This document shows positions 1 to 8,480 of a DNA stretch of 64,000 bases, piece after piece. Origin of the DNA: Paraburkholderia phenazinium (GTDB lineage: Bacteria > Pseudomonadota > Gammaproteobacteria > Burkholderiales > Burkholderiaceae); NCBI RefSeq assembly GCF_900141745.1, contig NZ_FSRM01000002.1, forward strand, positions 1,922,001 through 1,986,000, given 5' to 3'. The notes beneath the pieces were generated by a model that worked only from the letters and a program-made list of their open reading frames with translations, was not told the origin of the DNA and did no database searches. Made by a program: the position numbers and the translations under genes. Within the stretch, counting starts at the first letter, position 1; every line of letters starts with the position of its first letter.

Positions 1-1440
1 TGGCCCGCGGCGCGGCGCGACAGTCCACCTGGACTGGAGCAAGGTCTACAGAATCTCGAAGCGTGGCGCAGCCGTATTGAAGCGCTGCCCGATAACTTCA
101 CGATCCAGCTTCCGTTGCCGTATTCGTGCACGCCTCGTTTCGAGGACGGCACACTTGGCCGACGGCCGTCGGTGCTGCGCGTGTATGCCATCGCGGATTT
201 CGACGGCGGCTGGCATGTGATGCCTGGCGGCTTCACGCGCCTCGCGGCGGAACGGCAGGCTACCGTCTCGATGCAGTTCGGCGGCAGCAGCGTCGACACG
301 TGGGTGCTATCGAGCCAGCCGATCTCCACATTCACGCTGTTGCCATCGCCGATGCAGCCCGCCGATCTCGCGCGCAAGCATCGTACGGTGTCGAGCCGTG
401 CCGCGGAGAATCTGTTCTGGGCCGGCCGCTACAGCGAGCGCGCTGAAAACAACGTGCGGCTGTTGCGCCTGATTCTCGGCTCGCTCGAAAGCGCCGACGC
501 GGATGCGATGTTCGAGACGCTGGTCGAACTGGCCTTGTACTGCGGCCTGGTGCAATCCGGCGACGTGCGCGCCGAGGATTCGCTGCAGGCCTTCGAGCGG
601 ACGCTGGTGGCCAATCTGCACGAGGCCAACGGCGCGGCCAGCATCGGCCAGGTGCTGTCGGCGCAGGCGCGGGCGAGCGGCGAGATTCGTGGCCGCCTGT
701 CGAACGATCATTGGCGCACGATTCTCGCCGCTCGCAACGATTTCCGCGACGCGTTGCAGAGGCTGATGCCGGCGAGCGTGTCGCAGGCGGGCGGCAATGG
801 TGCGAACGGCGTCGCCGCGTCGGCCGGCAGCGGACGCTATGACCGCTACGACCGCGTCACCTTGATGGATGCGCTCGAACACCTCGCAACCCAACTCTCG
901 GCGATCAGCGGCGCGCAAGGCGACCGCATGACGCGCGACGAAGCGTGGCGTCTGTTGTTCGCCGGCCGGCATATCGAGCGGGTCGCGGCGATGACGTCGA
1001 TCCTGCGCGTGGTAGCCGACAAAGGACAGCTTGCGACGCCCGCCGGATTCGATCTGCTGCTGCAGCTTTTCGACAGCACGCTCACGTATCGCTCGCTCTA
1101 TCCGGGGCGTCTCGAAGTTCCGGCGCTGATCGATCTGCTGGTGGTCGAGCCGACCAATCCGCGTGGTTTATACGGGGTCTACGAGCGCCTGTGCGGCAAG
1201 CTCGACGAGATTTCGATCGCGGCGGGCAGCGCCCGGAGTCGCTCGTTTGTCGATCTGATGCCGCCGCCCGGCACGCTGCCATCGCTCGAAAGCCTGTGCG
1301 AAACGGATGAAAACGGCGCCTATGTCGCACTGATCCAGGTGTGCGACGAACTCGGCGCCTTTGCCGCCGCCGCGGCCAATGAAATCAGCGCGCGCTATTT
1401 CAGCCACGCCAACACGCTCGCTTCGCAGGTATCGTCATGA
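1..1440 (+). CDS. Fused circularly permuted ATP-grasp / alpha-E protein, 5' end cut
   Basis: The reading frame is open from the first base, so the N-terminus lies outside the window and 479 codons are visible. The first ~125 visible residues resemble the end of a circularly permuted ATP-grasp domain (DUF404/407 type, with VMPGGFTRLA close to the CAGGLTRVA of the homologue at 28393-29802). From about nt 385 the alpha-E (DUF403) domain follows, opening with SSRAAENLFWAGRYSERAEN, close to the start of the separate alpha-E protein at 29966. A Gly/Ala/Asn linker is coded near nt 785-835. The family is predicted to form amide or peptide bonds using ATP; the product is unknown. The stop overlaps the next start (ATGA), indicating translational coupling with the transglutaminase. 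Confidence 0.88.
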   Translation, partial: WPAARRDSPPGLEQGLQNLEAWRSRIEALPDNFTIQLPLPYSCTPRFEDGTLGRRPSVLRVYAIADFDGGWHVMPGGFTRLAAERQATVSMQFGGSSVDTWVLSSQPISTFTLLPSPMQPADLARKHRTVSSRAAENLFWAGRYSERAENNVRLLRLILGSLESADADAMFETLVELALYCGLVQSGDVRAEDSLQAFERTLVANLHEANGAASIGQVLSAQARASGEIRGRLSNDHWRTILAARNDFRDALQRLMPASVSQAGGNGANGVAASAGSGRYDRYDRVTLMDALEHLATQLSAISGAQGDRMTRDEAWRLLFAGRHIERVAAMTSILRVVADKGQLATPAGFDLLLQLFDSTLTYRSLYPGRLEVPALIDLLVVEPTNPRGLYGVYERLCGKLDEISIAAGSARSRSFVDLMPPPGTLPSLESLCETDENGAYVALIQVCDELGAFAAAAANEISARYFSHANTLASQVSS

Positions 1441-2330
1441 AGACCGCGCAGACCATCCTGTCGGTTTCGCATCGCACCACTTATCGTTATTCGACGTTCG
1501 TCGAGACCGCCCAGCATCTGGCGACGATCCGGCCGCTGGAGTGCGAATGGCAGCGTGTCATCTCGCACGAAGAGACGATCGAACCGCAGCCGTCGTATCT
1601 GCATAGCCGGGTCGACGCATTCGGCAACGATGTGCTGTACTTCACGCTCGATGCGCCGCACGAACGGTTGCAAATGATCAGCGAAACGACCGTGGAACTG
1701 ACGCCGCGCTGGACGCAGCTCGATCCGGACACCACGCCGGCTTGGGACGAGGTGGCCGAGGCGCTGCGTTTTCGCGTGGGCGGCGAATTCCGGCCCGAAG
1801 TCGAGTTCTGTTTTGCTTCCCCGAATATCACGCTGCGGCCCGCATTGCGTACCTATGCGCTGCCGAGCTTCGCGCCCGGCACGCCGATCGCAGCTGGAGC
1901 GATCGACCTGATGCATCGCATTTACGAGGACTTCGACTACAAGCCTTCGGCGACGATGTTCGATACGCCGGCCGAGCGCGCCTTCGAACTCAAGAGCGGC
2001 GTGTGCCAGGATTTTGCGCAGGTGATGATCGGCTGTCTGCGCTCGCTTGGGCTGCCGGCGCGCTACGTCAGCGGCTATCTGCGCAACGATCCGCCGCCCG
2101 GACAACCGCGCCTGATTGGCGCGGACGCGTCGCATGCGTGGGTGTCGGTGCATTGCCCCGGCAGCGGCTGGATCGATCTCGATCCTACCAATGACGTGCT
2201 GGCCGATATGGATCACGTGACGCTGGCCATTGGCCGCGATTACAGCGATGTATCCTTGTTGCGCGGGATGATTCTCGGTGGCGGGGCGCATCGTGTTGAA
2301 GTGGGGGTGAGCGTGCTGCCGCTTGAGTGA
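1437..2330 (+). CDS. Transglutaminase-like family protein (297 aa)
   Basis: It has an N-terminal beta domain typical of bacterial transglutaminase-like proteins (SVSHRTTYRYS) and a papain-fold core. The visible catalytic set is C190 in GVCQDFA, H233 in SHAWV and Asp in WIDLDPTND (D247/D249). There is no signal peptide, so it is probably cytosolic. Its start overlaps the stop of the ATP-grasp/alpha-E gene by four bases. In this gene family association the protein is thought to act as a peptidase or transamidase on whatever the ATP-grasp enzyme makes; this is inference. A paralogue with the same partners lies at 30930-31727. Confidence 0.9.
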   Translation: MKTAQTILSVSHRTTYRYSTFVETAQHLATIRPLECEWQRVISHEETIEPQPSYLHSRVDAFGNDVLYFTLDAPHERLQMISETTVELTPRWTQLDPDTTPAWDEVAEALRFRVGGEFRPEVEFCFASPNITLRPALRTYALPSFAPGTPIAAGAIDLMHRIYEDFDYKPSATMFDTPAERAFELKSGVCQDFAQVMIGCLRSLGLPARYVSGYLRNDPPPGQPRLIGADASHAWVSVHCPGSGWIDLDPTNDVLADMDHVTLAIGRDYSDVSLLRGMILGGGAHRVEVGVSVLPLE

Positions 2331-2391
2331 CTCGAGCGTCGCATTGATCCTTGCATCGAGCCTTTCATTGATCCTCTTAAGGAGCGCCGCC

Positions 2392-3147
2392 TTGAAACTG
2401 CATCGCCTGTTGTCTCTCACGTGTTTCGCGCTCGCCGTCACGTTCGCCGGGTTCTCCGGGACCGCTTCCGCGCAAGGCGCCAACGTGCTACAGGTCGCCA
2501 CTGACGCTACCTTCCCGCCGATGGAGTTCACCGAAAACGGCGCGCGTACCGGCTTCGATATCGACATCATGAATGCGCTGGCGAAGGTGATGGGCAAGAC
2601 CGTGCAGTGGACCGATATCGACTTCAAAGGCCTGATCCCAGGTCTGATTGCGCACCGCTTCGACATTGCGATTTCGGCGATCTACATCACGGACGAGCGC
2701 GCCAAAGTGGTCGACTTCACCGAGCCATACTATGCAGGTGGTCTCGTCGCGCTGGTGAAAACCGATTCGCCCATCAAGGCACTCACCGACCTGAACGGCA
2801 AGAAGATCTCGGTGCAGGTGGGCACGAAGTCGGTCAACTTCCTGCGTGACAACTACCCGCAAGTGCAGCGCGTCGAGGTGGAGAAGAATCAGGAGATGTT
2901 CGATCTGGTCGGCATTGGCCGTGTCGATGCCGCCGTCACCGGCAAGCCCGCTGCTTATCAACTGGCGAAAACGCGCGGCGGTTTTCGCGTGATCAGCCAG
3001 CAGCTCACCACCGAGCAATACGGCATTGCGGTCCGTAAGGACGAGCCTGAACTGAAGACCGCGTTGAACACCGCGCTTGCGAAGATCAAGGCGGACGGCA
3101 CGTACACGGCGATTGTCCACAAATGGTTCGGCGCCGACGCACAGTAA
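2392..3147 (+). CDS. Amino-acid ABC transporter periplasmic binding protein
   Basis: A 251-aa family-3 solute-binding protein. I chose the TTG start at 2392 because AAGGAG lies just upstream and a standard signal peptide follows directly (MKLHRLLSLTCFALAV, cleavage near ASAQG); the longer upstream frame has no ribosome site. The mature part begins LQVATDATFPPMEF and contains GFDIDIMNALAK and KWFGAD at the end, all typical of glutamine/arginine/histidine-type binding proteins. The exact amino acid cannot be read from sequence. It heads a three-gene operon with permease and ATPase and starts 61 bases after the transglutaminase stop. Confidence 0.92.
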   Translation: MKLHRLLSLTCFALAVTFAGFSGTASAQGANVLQVATDATFPPMEFTENGARTGFDIDIMNALAKVMGKTVQWTDIDFKGLIPGLIAHRFDIAISAIYITDERAKVVDFTEPYYAGGLVALVKTDSPIKALTDLNGKKISVQVGTKSVNFLRDNYPQVQRVEVEKNQEMFDLVGIGRVDAAVTGKPAAYQLAKTRGGFRVISQQLTTEQYGIAVRKDEPELKTALNTALAKIKADGTYTAIVHKWFGADAQ

Positions 3148-3164
3148 ACGGCTAAGCCATCCAG

Positions 3165-3833
3165 ATGGAACTCGATTTCTCGCCGGTCGTCGCAGGCTGG
3201 AGCGACATCGCACACGGTGCGCTCGTTACGGTGGAAGTGACTGCCGCGGCGCTCGCGCTGAGTTGTGTGCTCGGACTTCTTATCGGCATTGGCCGGCTTA
3301 CGCCGAAACGCCGCGTGCTGTACGGGTTTTGCACCGCTTATCTGACGTTCTTTCGCGGTACGCCGTTGCTCGTGCAACTGTTTTTGCTGTTCTTCGGCTT
3401 GCCGCAGTTCGGCATCCTGTTGCCTGCGTTCGTGTGCGGCGTGCTTGGGCTTGGGCTGTATTCGGCTGCGTATGTGTCCGAGATCGTACGCGGGGCGATT
3501 CAATCCGTGGACCGCGGGCAAATGGAGGCGGCACGCTCGATCGGCATGTCGTCGGGGCAGGCGATGCGCGCCATCATTCTCCCACAGGCCGTGGTGCGGA
3601 TGATCCCGCCGCTCGGCAACGAGTTCATTGCGCTGATCAAGAACTCGGCGCTGGTTTCGCTGCTGACGATCGACGATCTCATGCATGAAGGACAGAAGAT
3701 CATCAGCGTGTCGTACCGTTCGCTCGAGGTGTATCTCGTCATCGCGCTGGTCTATCTCGTGCTGACCCAGGCGACGCATTACGCGCTGCATCGCGTCGAA
3801 CGCCATCTGCGCGCAGGGGGCATGGTGCAATGA
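3165..3833 (+). CDS. Amino-acid ABC transporter permease (HisM/GlnP type)
   Basis: A 222-aa inner-membrane permease with about five hydrophobic helices. The N-terminal part has [20 protein letters not shown], the hallmark of polar amino-acid permeases, and the cytoplasmic EAA loop reads [20 protein letters not shown]. It is the only permease of the operon, so it probably works as a homodimer. The Shine-Dalgarno sequence is weak. Its stop overlaps the ATPase start by four bases. Confidence 0.92.
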   Translation: MELDFSPVVAGWSDIAHGALVTVEVTAAALALSCVLGLLIGIGRLTPKRRVLYGFCTAYLTFFRGTPLLVQLFLLFFGLPQFGILLPAFVCGVLGLGLYSAAYVSEIVRGAIQSVDRGQMEAARSIGMSSGQAMRAIILPQAVVRMIPPLGNEFIALIKNSALVSLLTIDDLMHEGQKIISVSYRSLEVYLVIALVYLVLTQATHYALHRVERHLRAGGMVQ

Positions 3834-4597
3834 ACGACGCATCGCAACCTATCGTTCAGATTCGCGGACTGACCAAATCGTTTGGCTCGCATGTGGTGTT
3901 GAACGGCATCGACTTCGACATTCAGCCGCAGCAGGTGGTGGTCGTAATCGGGCCGAGCGGCTCGGGCAAGAGCACGTTTCTGCGCTGCTGCAATGGGCTC
4001 GAGCAGGCCGAGGGGGGCACCGTCGATATTTGCGGACATCGTCTGGTGGATCATGGCGTCATGCTCAAGGAGCGCTCGCTCAATGCGTTGCGTGCTGAAG
4101 TGGGTATGGTGTTTCAGTCGTTCAATCTGTTTCCGCATCTGTCCGTACTGCATAACATTACGGTGGGGCCGCGCATGTTGCGCGGTTTGAGCAAAGGCGA
4201 TGCTGACGCCGCGGCGCTGGCGTTGCTTGAGAAGGTTGGCCTTGCACATAAGGCCGATGCGATGCCCGCCAGTCTTTCGGGTGGCCAGAAGCAACGTGTC
4301 GCGATTGCGCGCGCTCTCGCCATGCAGCCGCGTGTGATGCTGTTCGATGAGCCCACCTCGGCGCTTGACCCGGAACTGGTTGGGGAAGTGCTGCAGGTGA
4401 TGAAACTGCTGGCTAGCGAAGGTATGACGATGGTAGTCGTCACGCACGAAATGGGCTTCGCGAGAGAAGTCGCCGACGTCGTCGTAGTGATGGACGGCGG
4501 CGTGATTGTCGAAGCCGGACCGCCCTCGGAGATTTTCTCGGCGCCGACTCAACCGCGGACGCAGGCTTTTTTGCAGGCTGTGTTGTCGCGGGGGTGA
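3830..4597 (+). CDS. Amino-acid ABC transporter ATPase (GlnQ type)
   Basis: A 255-aa ATP-binding subunit. Walker A is GPSGSGKS, the signature is [15 protein letters not shown], Walker B is [14 protein letters not shown] and the switch His is in [24 protein letters not shown] is the usual Q-loop region of polar amino-acid transporters. It is the last gene of the transporter operon. It faces fliD, which ends only 17 bases further on the opposite strand, and no hairpin terminator is visible between them. Confidence 0.95.
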   Translation: MNDASQPIVQIRGLTKSFGSHVVLNGIDFDIQPQQVVVVIGPSGSGKSTFLRCCNGLEQAEGGTVDICGHRLVDHGVMLKERSLNALRAEVGMVFQSFNLFPHLSVLHNITVGPRMLRGLSKGDADAAALALLEKVGLAHKADAMPASLSGGQKQRVAIARALAMQPRVMLFDEPTSALDPELVGEVLQVMKLLASEGMTMVVVTHEMGFAREVADVVVVMDGGVIVEAGPPSEIFSAPTQPRTQAFLQAVLSRG

Positions 4598-4614
4598 GGT
4601 GTGCGGTTGGCGAC

Positions 4615-6102
4615 CTACTTGTTATTCGCCAACGCCCCATCACTATTCTTCCCGCCAAACAACGCGGTCAGATAGTCTGCGTTGTGGCTGGTCTGCGCCA
4701 TCAACTGATTGAGCGCCGTGAACTGCGCCTCATACCGCTTGGTGAGCTTGTCCGTGTAATCGGTGAGCTGGTCCTGCTGGGTGGTCAGCGATTTCAGATC
4801 AGTAGTGAGCGCTGCGGAGTGCGTATCGAGCAAACCCCCGGTCTTCAGGAACGACGTAAGCGACGTGTCCAGCGACGCAGCCAGACCAGTCTTTGAATTG
4901 AAGAGCGCTGAGACCGCTGTCGAGTCGTTGCTCAACGCGCTAGTCAGTCTGGCATCGTCGATCTCGAGCGTGCCGTCTTTCTGAAACGTGATGCCGATCC
5001 CTGCGAGATTCGCCGCACCGCTGCCCTGTTTCACGCCGCCGCTCATCGCGCCGGAGAGCGTGTTGCGGATCGCGTTGAGCGTCGAGTCGCCGAGCAGCAC
5101 GCTACCCTGGGAACCGGCCGCCTTCGTTGCATCGAAACCCGTGAACGAAGCCGCCGCGGTGACGAAGTTGTTGTACGCCGTGACGAACGCGCCAATGGCG
5201 GTCTTCTGATCGGTGACGTCCTGCGCGATCGTCAGCGTCTGCGGGCTGCCTACGGCATCGTCGGAGAGGTTCAGCGTCAAGCCGTCGATCGCCGAGGTGA
5301 CGGTATTGCTCGCACTCGCGATCGCCATGCCGGAGATACTGAAATGCGCGTCCTGGCCGGCAACGCTTTGCTTCCAGTTGCCCGAATCGTCCACTACCGT
5401 GGTGGCAGGCGTCGTGGTCGAGGTGCTGGTTTTGACGCTGAGCTTGTTGAGTTCAGCGTCGCTAGAGGTGACCTGCACGTTGATGCCGTTAGCCAGCCCT
5501 GTGGAGGTGGAGTGCAGCAACAGATGCGTACCGTCCACGCCGTTGACGACCGTGGCCGACACGCCCGGATTGCCGGATGCCGAGTTGATAGCCGCGGCAA
5601 TATCAGCAAGCGTGCTCTTGCCCGGTTCGATATTGATCGTGGTGCTGTTGCCGCCCAACGATATCTTCAGCGAGCCAGAGCCGAGCGCCTCTTTGCTGCT
5701 GAACGCGCCCGAGGTGATGGACTGCGAGGAGGCAATGTTGTCGACGTCGACCGTGTAGCTTCCAGCCACAGCGCCTTTGCCGGCAGTGGCGGTGAGCCCC
5801 TTGCCGCTGGCGGTGGCCGTGAAACTCGAGAAGGCGGTGCCGTTTGCGAGCGGCGTCAAGGCGCTTTGCATCAGCGACAGGACTGACTTCAATGTGCCGA
5901 GTGCGGTCAACTGATTGTTGTCGCGCGTCGCCTGGCTGGCGAGCATGGCCGTTTTGCCGGCCACTTTCGCATTGACGAGCGCTGTGACGAGGGCGTTCAC
6001 GTCAGTGGTCGAGTTGGTCGAGCCGCTGATGATCGATTGCGCGGCTTCCTGGAGTGCCGTGCTCGCTGAACTGGAAGCGGTGTTGCTGGTTACCGTTGTC
6101 AT
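4615..6102 (-). CDS. fliD: Flagellar filament cap protein FliD (HAP2)
   Basis: A 495-aa protein with the FliD layout: an N-terminal domain with NVDALVTALVNAKVAGK, a Ser/Thr/Ala/Gly-rich centre, and a C-terminal FliD_C domain ending in a coiled-coil-forming segment (TTQQDQLTDYTDKLTKRYEAQF). The start at 6102 (MTTVTSNTAS) follows GAGGGG; the upstream in-frame extension is unlikely. FliD caps the filament tip and helps flagellin fold. No other flagellar gene, including its usual partner fliT, is in the window, so it is an orphan copy or one moved away from the main cluster. It is convergent with the amino-acid transporter. Confidence 0.9.
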   Translation of the reverse strand: MTTVTSNTASSSASTALQEAAQSIISGSTNSTTDVNALVTALVNAKVAGKTAMLASQATRDNNQLTALGTLKSVLSLMQSALTPLANGTAFSSFTATASGKGLTATAGKGAVAGSYTVDVDNIASSQSITSGAFSSKEALGSGSLKISLGGNSTTINIEPGKSTLADIAAAINSASGNPGVSATVVNGVDGTHLLLHSTSTGLANGINVQVTSSDAELNKLSVKTSTSTTTPATTVVDDSGNWKQSVAGQDAHFSISGMAIASASNTVTSAIDGLTLNLSDDAVGSPQTLTIAQDVTDQKTAIGAFVTAYNNFVTAAASFTGFDATKAAGSQGSVLLGDSTLNAIRNTLSGAMSGGVKQGSGAANLAGIGITFQKDGTLEIDDARLTSALSNDSTAVSALFNSKTGLAASLDTSLTSFLKTGGLLDTHSAALTTDLKSLTTQQDQLTDYTDKLTKRYEAQFTALNQLMAQTSHNADYLTALFGGKNSDGALANNK

Positions 6103-6261
6103 GACGTGGTGGCCCCTCGCGTCTTTTTTGATACATAGAAACGGCGGTAAGCGGGCGCTCAAACAAGTGCCCAAGCCGTTCTAACCCCGGTGGATCGATT
6201 TGTAAGATATTGTAATAACGTATTCGGGGAGATTACAAGAAGTTTTCGATTTGCTTGCTTC

Positions 6262-6290
6262 TTGACTCTGTGTGTACGCACATATAGACT
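6262..6290 (+). promoter_or_regulatory. Promoter of MarR gene 1 with internal operator
   Basis: TTGACT (6262-6267) is followed 17 bases later by TAGACT (6285-6290); TATAGA at 6283 is an alternative -10 box. The spacer contains the 12-base palindromic site GTGTGTACGCAC at 6270-6281. The ATG lies at 6298, so the transcript would start almost at the start codon and may be leaderless; no Shine-Dalgarno sequence is visible. Confidence 0.6.
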
Positions 6291-6297
6291 CGCTCTC

Positions 6298-6723
6298 ATG
6301 ACCCGACCTATCTCTTACGACGAGTGCAATTGCTTCGCGCTGCGGCAAGCCGCCCGCTATGTGACGCAGCTTTACGAGCGCCATCTCGGCGAGGTGGGGC
6401 TGACGGCTGCGCAGTTCACGATTCTGGCGAAGCTGGCGCGGCGGGCACCGGCGACCATGGTCGAGATGGCCGATTCGATGGTGATGGACCGCACAACGCT
6501 GGTGCGAGCGCTCAAACCGCTGCAGCGCGATGGTTTGGTGGTTAGCGAAGCATCGGAGCACGATGGGCGGACCTATCTGCTCAGCTTGTCGGAAGCGGGC
6601 AAGGCGACCTTCGCGCAGGGATCCGCGGCATGGCACAACGCGCAGGCCGAGTTCGAAGGAAAGTTCGGCCACGCGAGGGCGAAGGCGTTGCGGGCTGAAC
6701 TGTTCGGTATGACCGCTGAGTGA
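6298..6723 (+). CDS. MarR-family transcriptional regulator 1
   Basis: A 141-aa winged-helix regulator. The recognition region is EMADSMVMDRTTLVRALKPLQRDGLV and the wing is EHDGRTYLLSLSEAG. I chose the start at 6298 (MTRPISYDECNCF) because it matches the N-terminus of the paralogue at 6825; the upstream extension lies in the promoter. The two MarR proteins share most residues in the core (RQAARYV-QLY-RHL-EVGLT) and look like a tandem duplication. Both sit immediately upstream of the efflux operon and are probably its repressors. The operator in its own promoter suggests autoregulation. Confidence 0.93.
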   Translation: MTRPISYDECNCFALRQAARYVTQLYERHLGEVGLTAAQFTILAKLARRAPATMVEMADSMVMDRTTLVRALKPLQRDGLVVSEASEHDGRTYLLSLSEAGKATFAQGSAAWHNAQAEFEGKFGHARAKALRAELFGMTAE

Positions 6724-6792
6724 AGCGGCCGCCGGACGCGGACGTTAGCGCTGCAAGGCTGTAAGGTTGGCGATCATCTTTTATGCTGGTAA

Positions 6793-6804
6793 GTGCGTAT
6801 GCAC
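6793..6804 (+). promoter_or_regulatory. Operator upstream of MarR gene 2
   Basis: GTGCGTATGCAC sits inside the longer inverted repeat AAGTGC-GTAT-GCACTT (6791-6806), 20 bases before the ATG at 6825. It matches the consensus GTGYRTAYRCAC also found at 6270-6281 and 7293-7304. Confidence 0.65.
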
Positions 6805-6824
6805 TTGGAATCAGGATCGACGAG

Positions 6825-7241
6825 ATGCAGGTGTTCCCCGATGACGATTGTTTCGCAATTCGCCAGGCCGCTCGCTACGTGTCGCAGCTTTATGACCGGC
6901 ATCTCACCGAGGTTGGTTTGACGATCACGCAGTTCTCGATCCTGAGCCGGATCAGTCGCGCGGCGTCGATGACGATGAAGGTATTGGCGGATCAGATGGT
7001 GATGGAACGGACCACGCTGGTGCGTGCGATCCAGCCGCTGCAGCGCGATGGCCTGTTGCAGAGTCGCAGCGCGGCAACGAAGGGCAGGGAACTGGCGCTT
7101 AGCCTGACCGAGGCCGGTGAGGCGAAACTCGCGGCCGCGCGCGTTTGCTGGCACGCGGCGCAGGACGACTTCGAGCGCCGTTTCGGCGCTCAACGCGCGG
7201 CATCGCTGCGGCGCGAGCTGTTCGATATGACCAAGGCCTGA
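6825..7241 (+). CDS. MarR-family transcriptional regulator 2
   Basis: A 138-aa paralogue of the preceding MarR gene, with the DNA-contact region ADQMVMERTTLVRAIQPLQRDGLL and the wing SAATKGRELALSLTEAG. An ATG at 6783 is in frame, but it would place the operator inside the coding sequence; ATG 6825 (MQVFPDDDCFA) has AGGA upstream and aligns with the paralogue. It lies 75 bases before the membrane fusion protein gene, separated by a further operator. It probably represses the efflux genes in response to a small aromatic or phenolic ligand, as known for the family; the ligand here is unknown. Confidence 0.92.
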   Translation: MQVFPDDDCFAIRQAARYVSQLYDRHLTEVGLTITQFSILSRISRAASMTMKVLADQMVMERTTLVRAIQPLQRDGLLQSRSAATKGRELALSLTEAGEAKLAAARVCWHAAQDDFERRFGAQRAASLRRELFDMTKA

Positions 7242-7292
7242 TTATCAGGTAAGGGGTGGCGTGGTTTTCACGCTCGCTTTGACCAATATTTA

Positions 7293-7304
7293 GTGCATAC
7301 ACAC
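7293..7304 (+). promoter_or_regulatory. Operator upstream of the efflux operon
   Basis: GTGCATACACAC lies 12 bases before the ATG of the membrane fusion protein. It differs by one base from the reverse complement of the site at 6793-6804. TTGACC at 7279-7284 may be the -35 box, although no good -10 box at the correct distance was found. Confidence 0.6.
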
Positions 7305-7315
7305 ACACCATCATC

Positions 7316-8419
7316 ATGTCCACTACACCTTCGACTATTGCTCCGCCCAGCGCCGCCGGCCTCGCAAAACCGGCACGACGTACCCCGTGGATGCTGCTCG
7401 CGGTGATTGCCGTGGCCGTGGTTCTGGCCGCGGCGCTGTCGTACTGGTTTGTGATTGGCCGCTTTGTCGAGACCACGGACGACGCCTACGTCGGCGGCGA
7501 CGTCACGGTGATGGCGCCGAAGGTGAACGGTTTCGTCACCGATCTGCTGGTCCATGACAATCAGCACGTGCAGGTGAATCAGGTACTGATCCGGCTGGAT
7601 TCGCGCGATTACGATGCGCGTCTCGCGCAAGCTACCGCCGACGTCCAGAGCGCCCAGGCAGCGGTCACCGAGTTGCAGGCCAGGAAGTCGCTGCAACTGG
7701 CGACCATCGCCGAGCAGGCGGCCGAGGTGAAGGCATCGGGCGCGGAGTTGACCCGTAGTGCCCAGGACGAGACCCGTTACCGCGAACTCGTCAAGGATGA
7801 AGCCGTGTCGAACCAGATCGTCGAGCGCGCCGACGCGGATCTCACCAAGGCGCATGCCGCGGTGGATCGCAGCGGCGCGGCGCTGCTGGCCGCGCAGCGC
7901 CAGATCAGCGTGCTCGACGCGCAAATCGGTGCGGCGCAGGCGCGCGTGGCGACGGCGCAGGCGGCACAGCGCGTCGCGGAACTGAACGTCGAATACACCA
8001 CGATCCGCTCACCGGTGGATGGCTACATTGGTAATCGCACGGCCCAGGTGGGGTTGCTCGCCAATACCGGCGTTTCGCTGCTGACGGTCGTACCTTCGAC
8101 GGGTCTGTGGGTCGACGCGAACTTCAAGGAAGACCAGTTGAAGAAGATGCGCGTGGGCGATGCGGTCGACGTGTCGCTCGACGCTTCCAGCAAGTCGCTG
8201 CACGGCGTGGTCGACAGTTTGGCGCCTGCTACTGGCGCGACCTTTAGCGTCCTGCCCGCAGAAAACGCAACCGGCAACTTCACGAAGATCGTGCAGCGCG
8301 TGCCGGTGCGGATACACCTCGAGGTGCCTCCAGACATGCTGGGCGTGCTGCGCCCCGGCTTGTCCGCGACGGTGAAGGTTCATGTCGGCAGCGGCGGCAG
8401 CACGCCGGCGCATTCGTGA
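7316..8419 (+). CDS. EmrA/HlyD-type membrane fusion protein
   Basis: A 367-aa periplasmic adaptor. One membrane anchor lies at about residues 22-45 (PWMLLAVIAVAVVLAAAL), followed by TDDAYVGGDVTVMAPKV, the standard start of the lipoyl half-domain. A long Ala/Gln-rich coiled coil follows (about 95-215), then the second lipoyl half (YTTIRSPVDGYIGNRTAQVG) and a beta barrel with LWVDANFKEDQL. It should link the EmrB-type pump at 8481 to the outer-membrane channel at 10070. The N-terminus is cytosolic with no cleavable signal, as usual for EmrA. Confidence 0.94.
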   Translation: MSTTPSTIAPPSAAGLAKPARRTPWMLLAVIAVAVVLAAALSYWFVIGRFVETTDDAYVGGDVTVMAPKVNGFVTDLLVHDNQHVQVNQVLIRLDSRDYDARLAQATADVQSAQAAVTELQARKSLQLATIAEQAAEVKASGAELTRSAQDETRYRELVKDEAVSNQIVERADADLTKAHAAVDRSGAALLAAQRQISVLDAQIGAAQARVATAQAAQRVAELNVEYTTIRSPVDGYIGNRTAQVGLLANTGVSLLTVVPSTGLWVDANFKEDQLKKMRVGDAVDVSLDASSKSLHGVVDSLAPATGATFSVLPAENATGNFTKIVQRVPVRIHLEVPPDMLGVLRPGLSATVKVHVGSGGSTPAHS

Positions 8420-8480
8420 CCGCAGCCCCGAATCGCGCGGCTCTGCGCTCGCGTACACGTCCGTCTGAGACCTGCCGACC

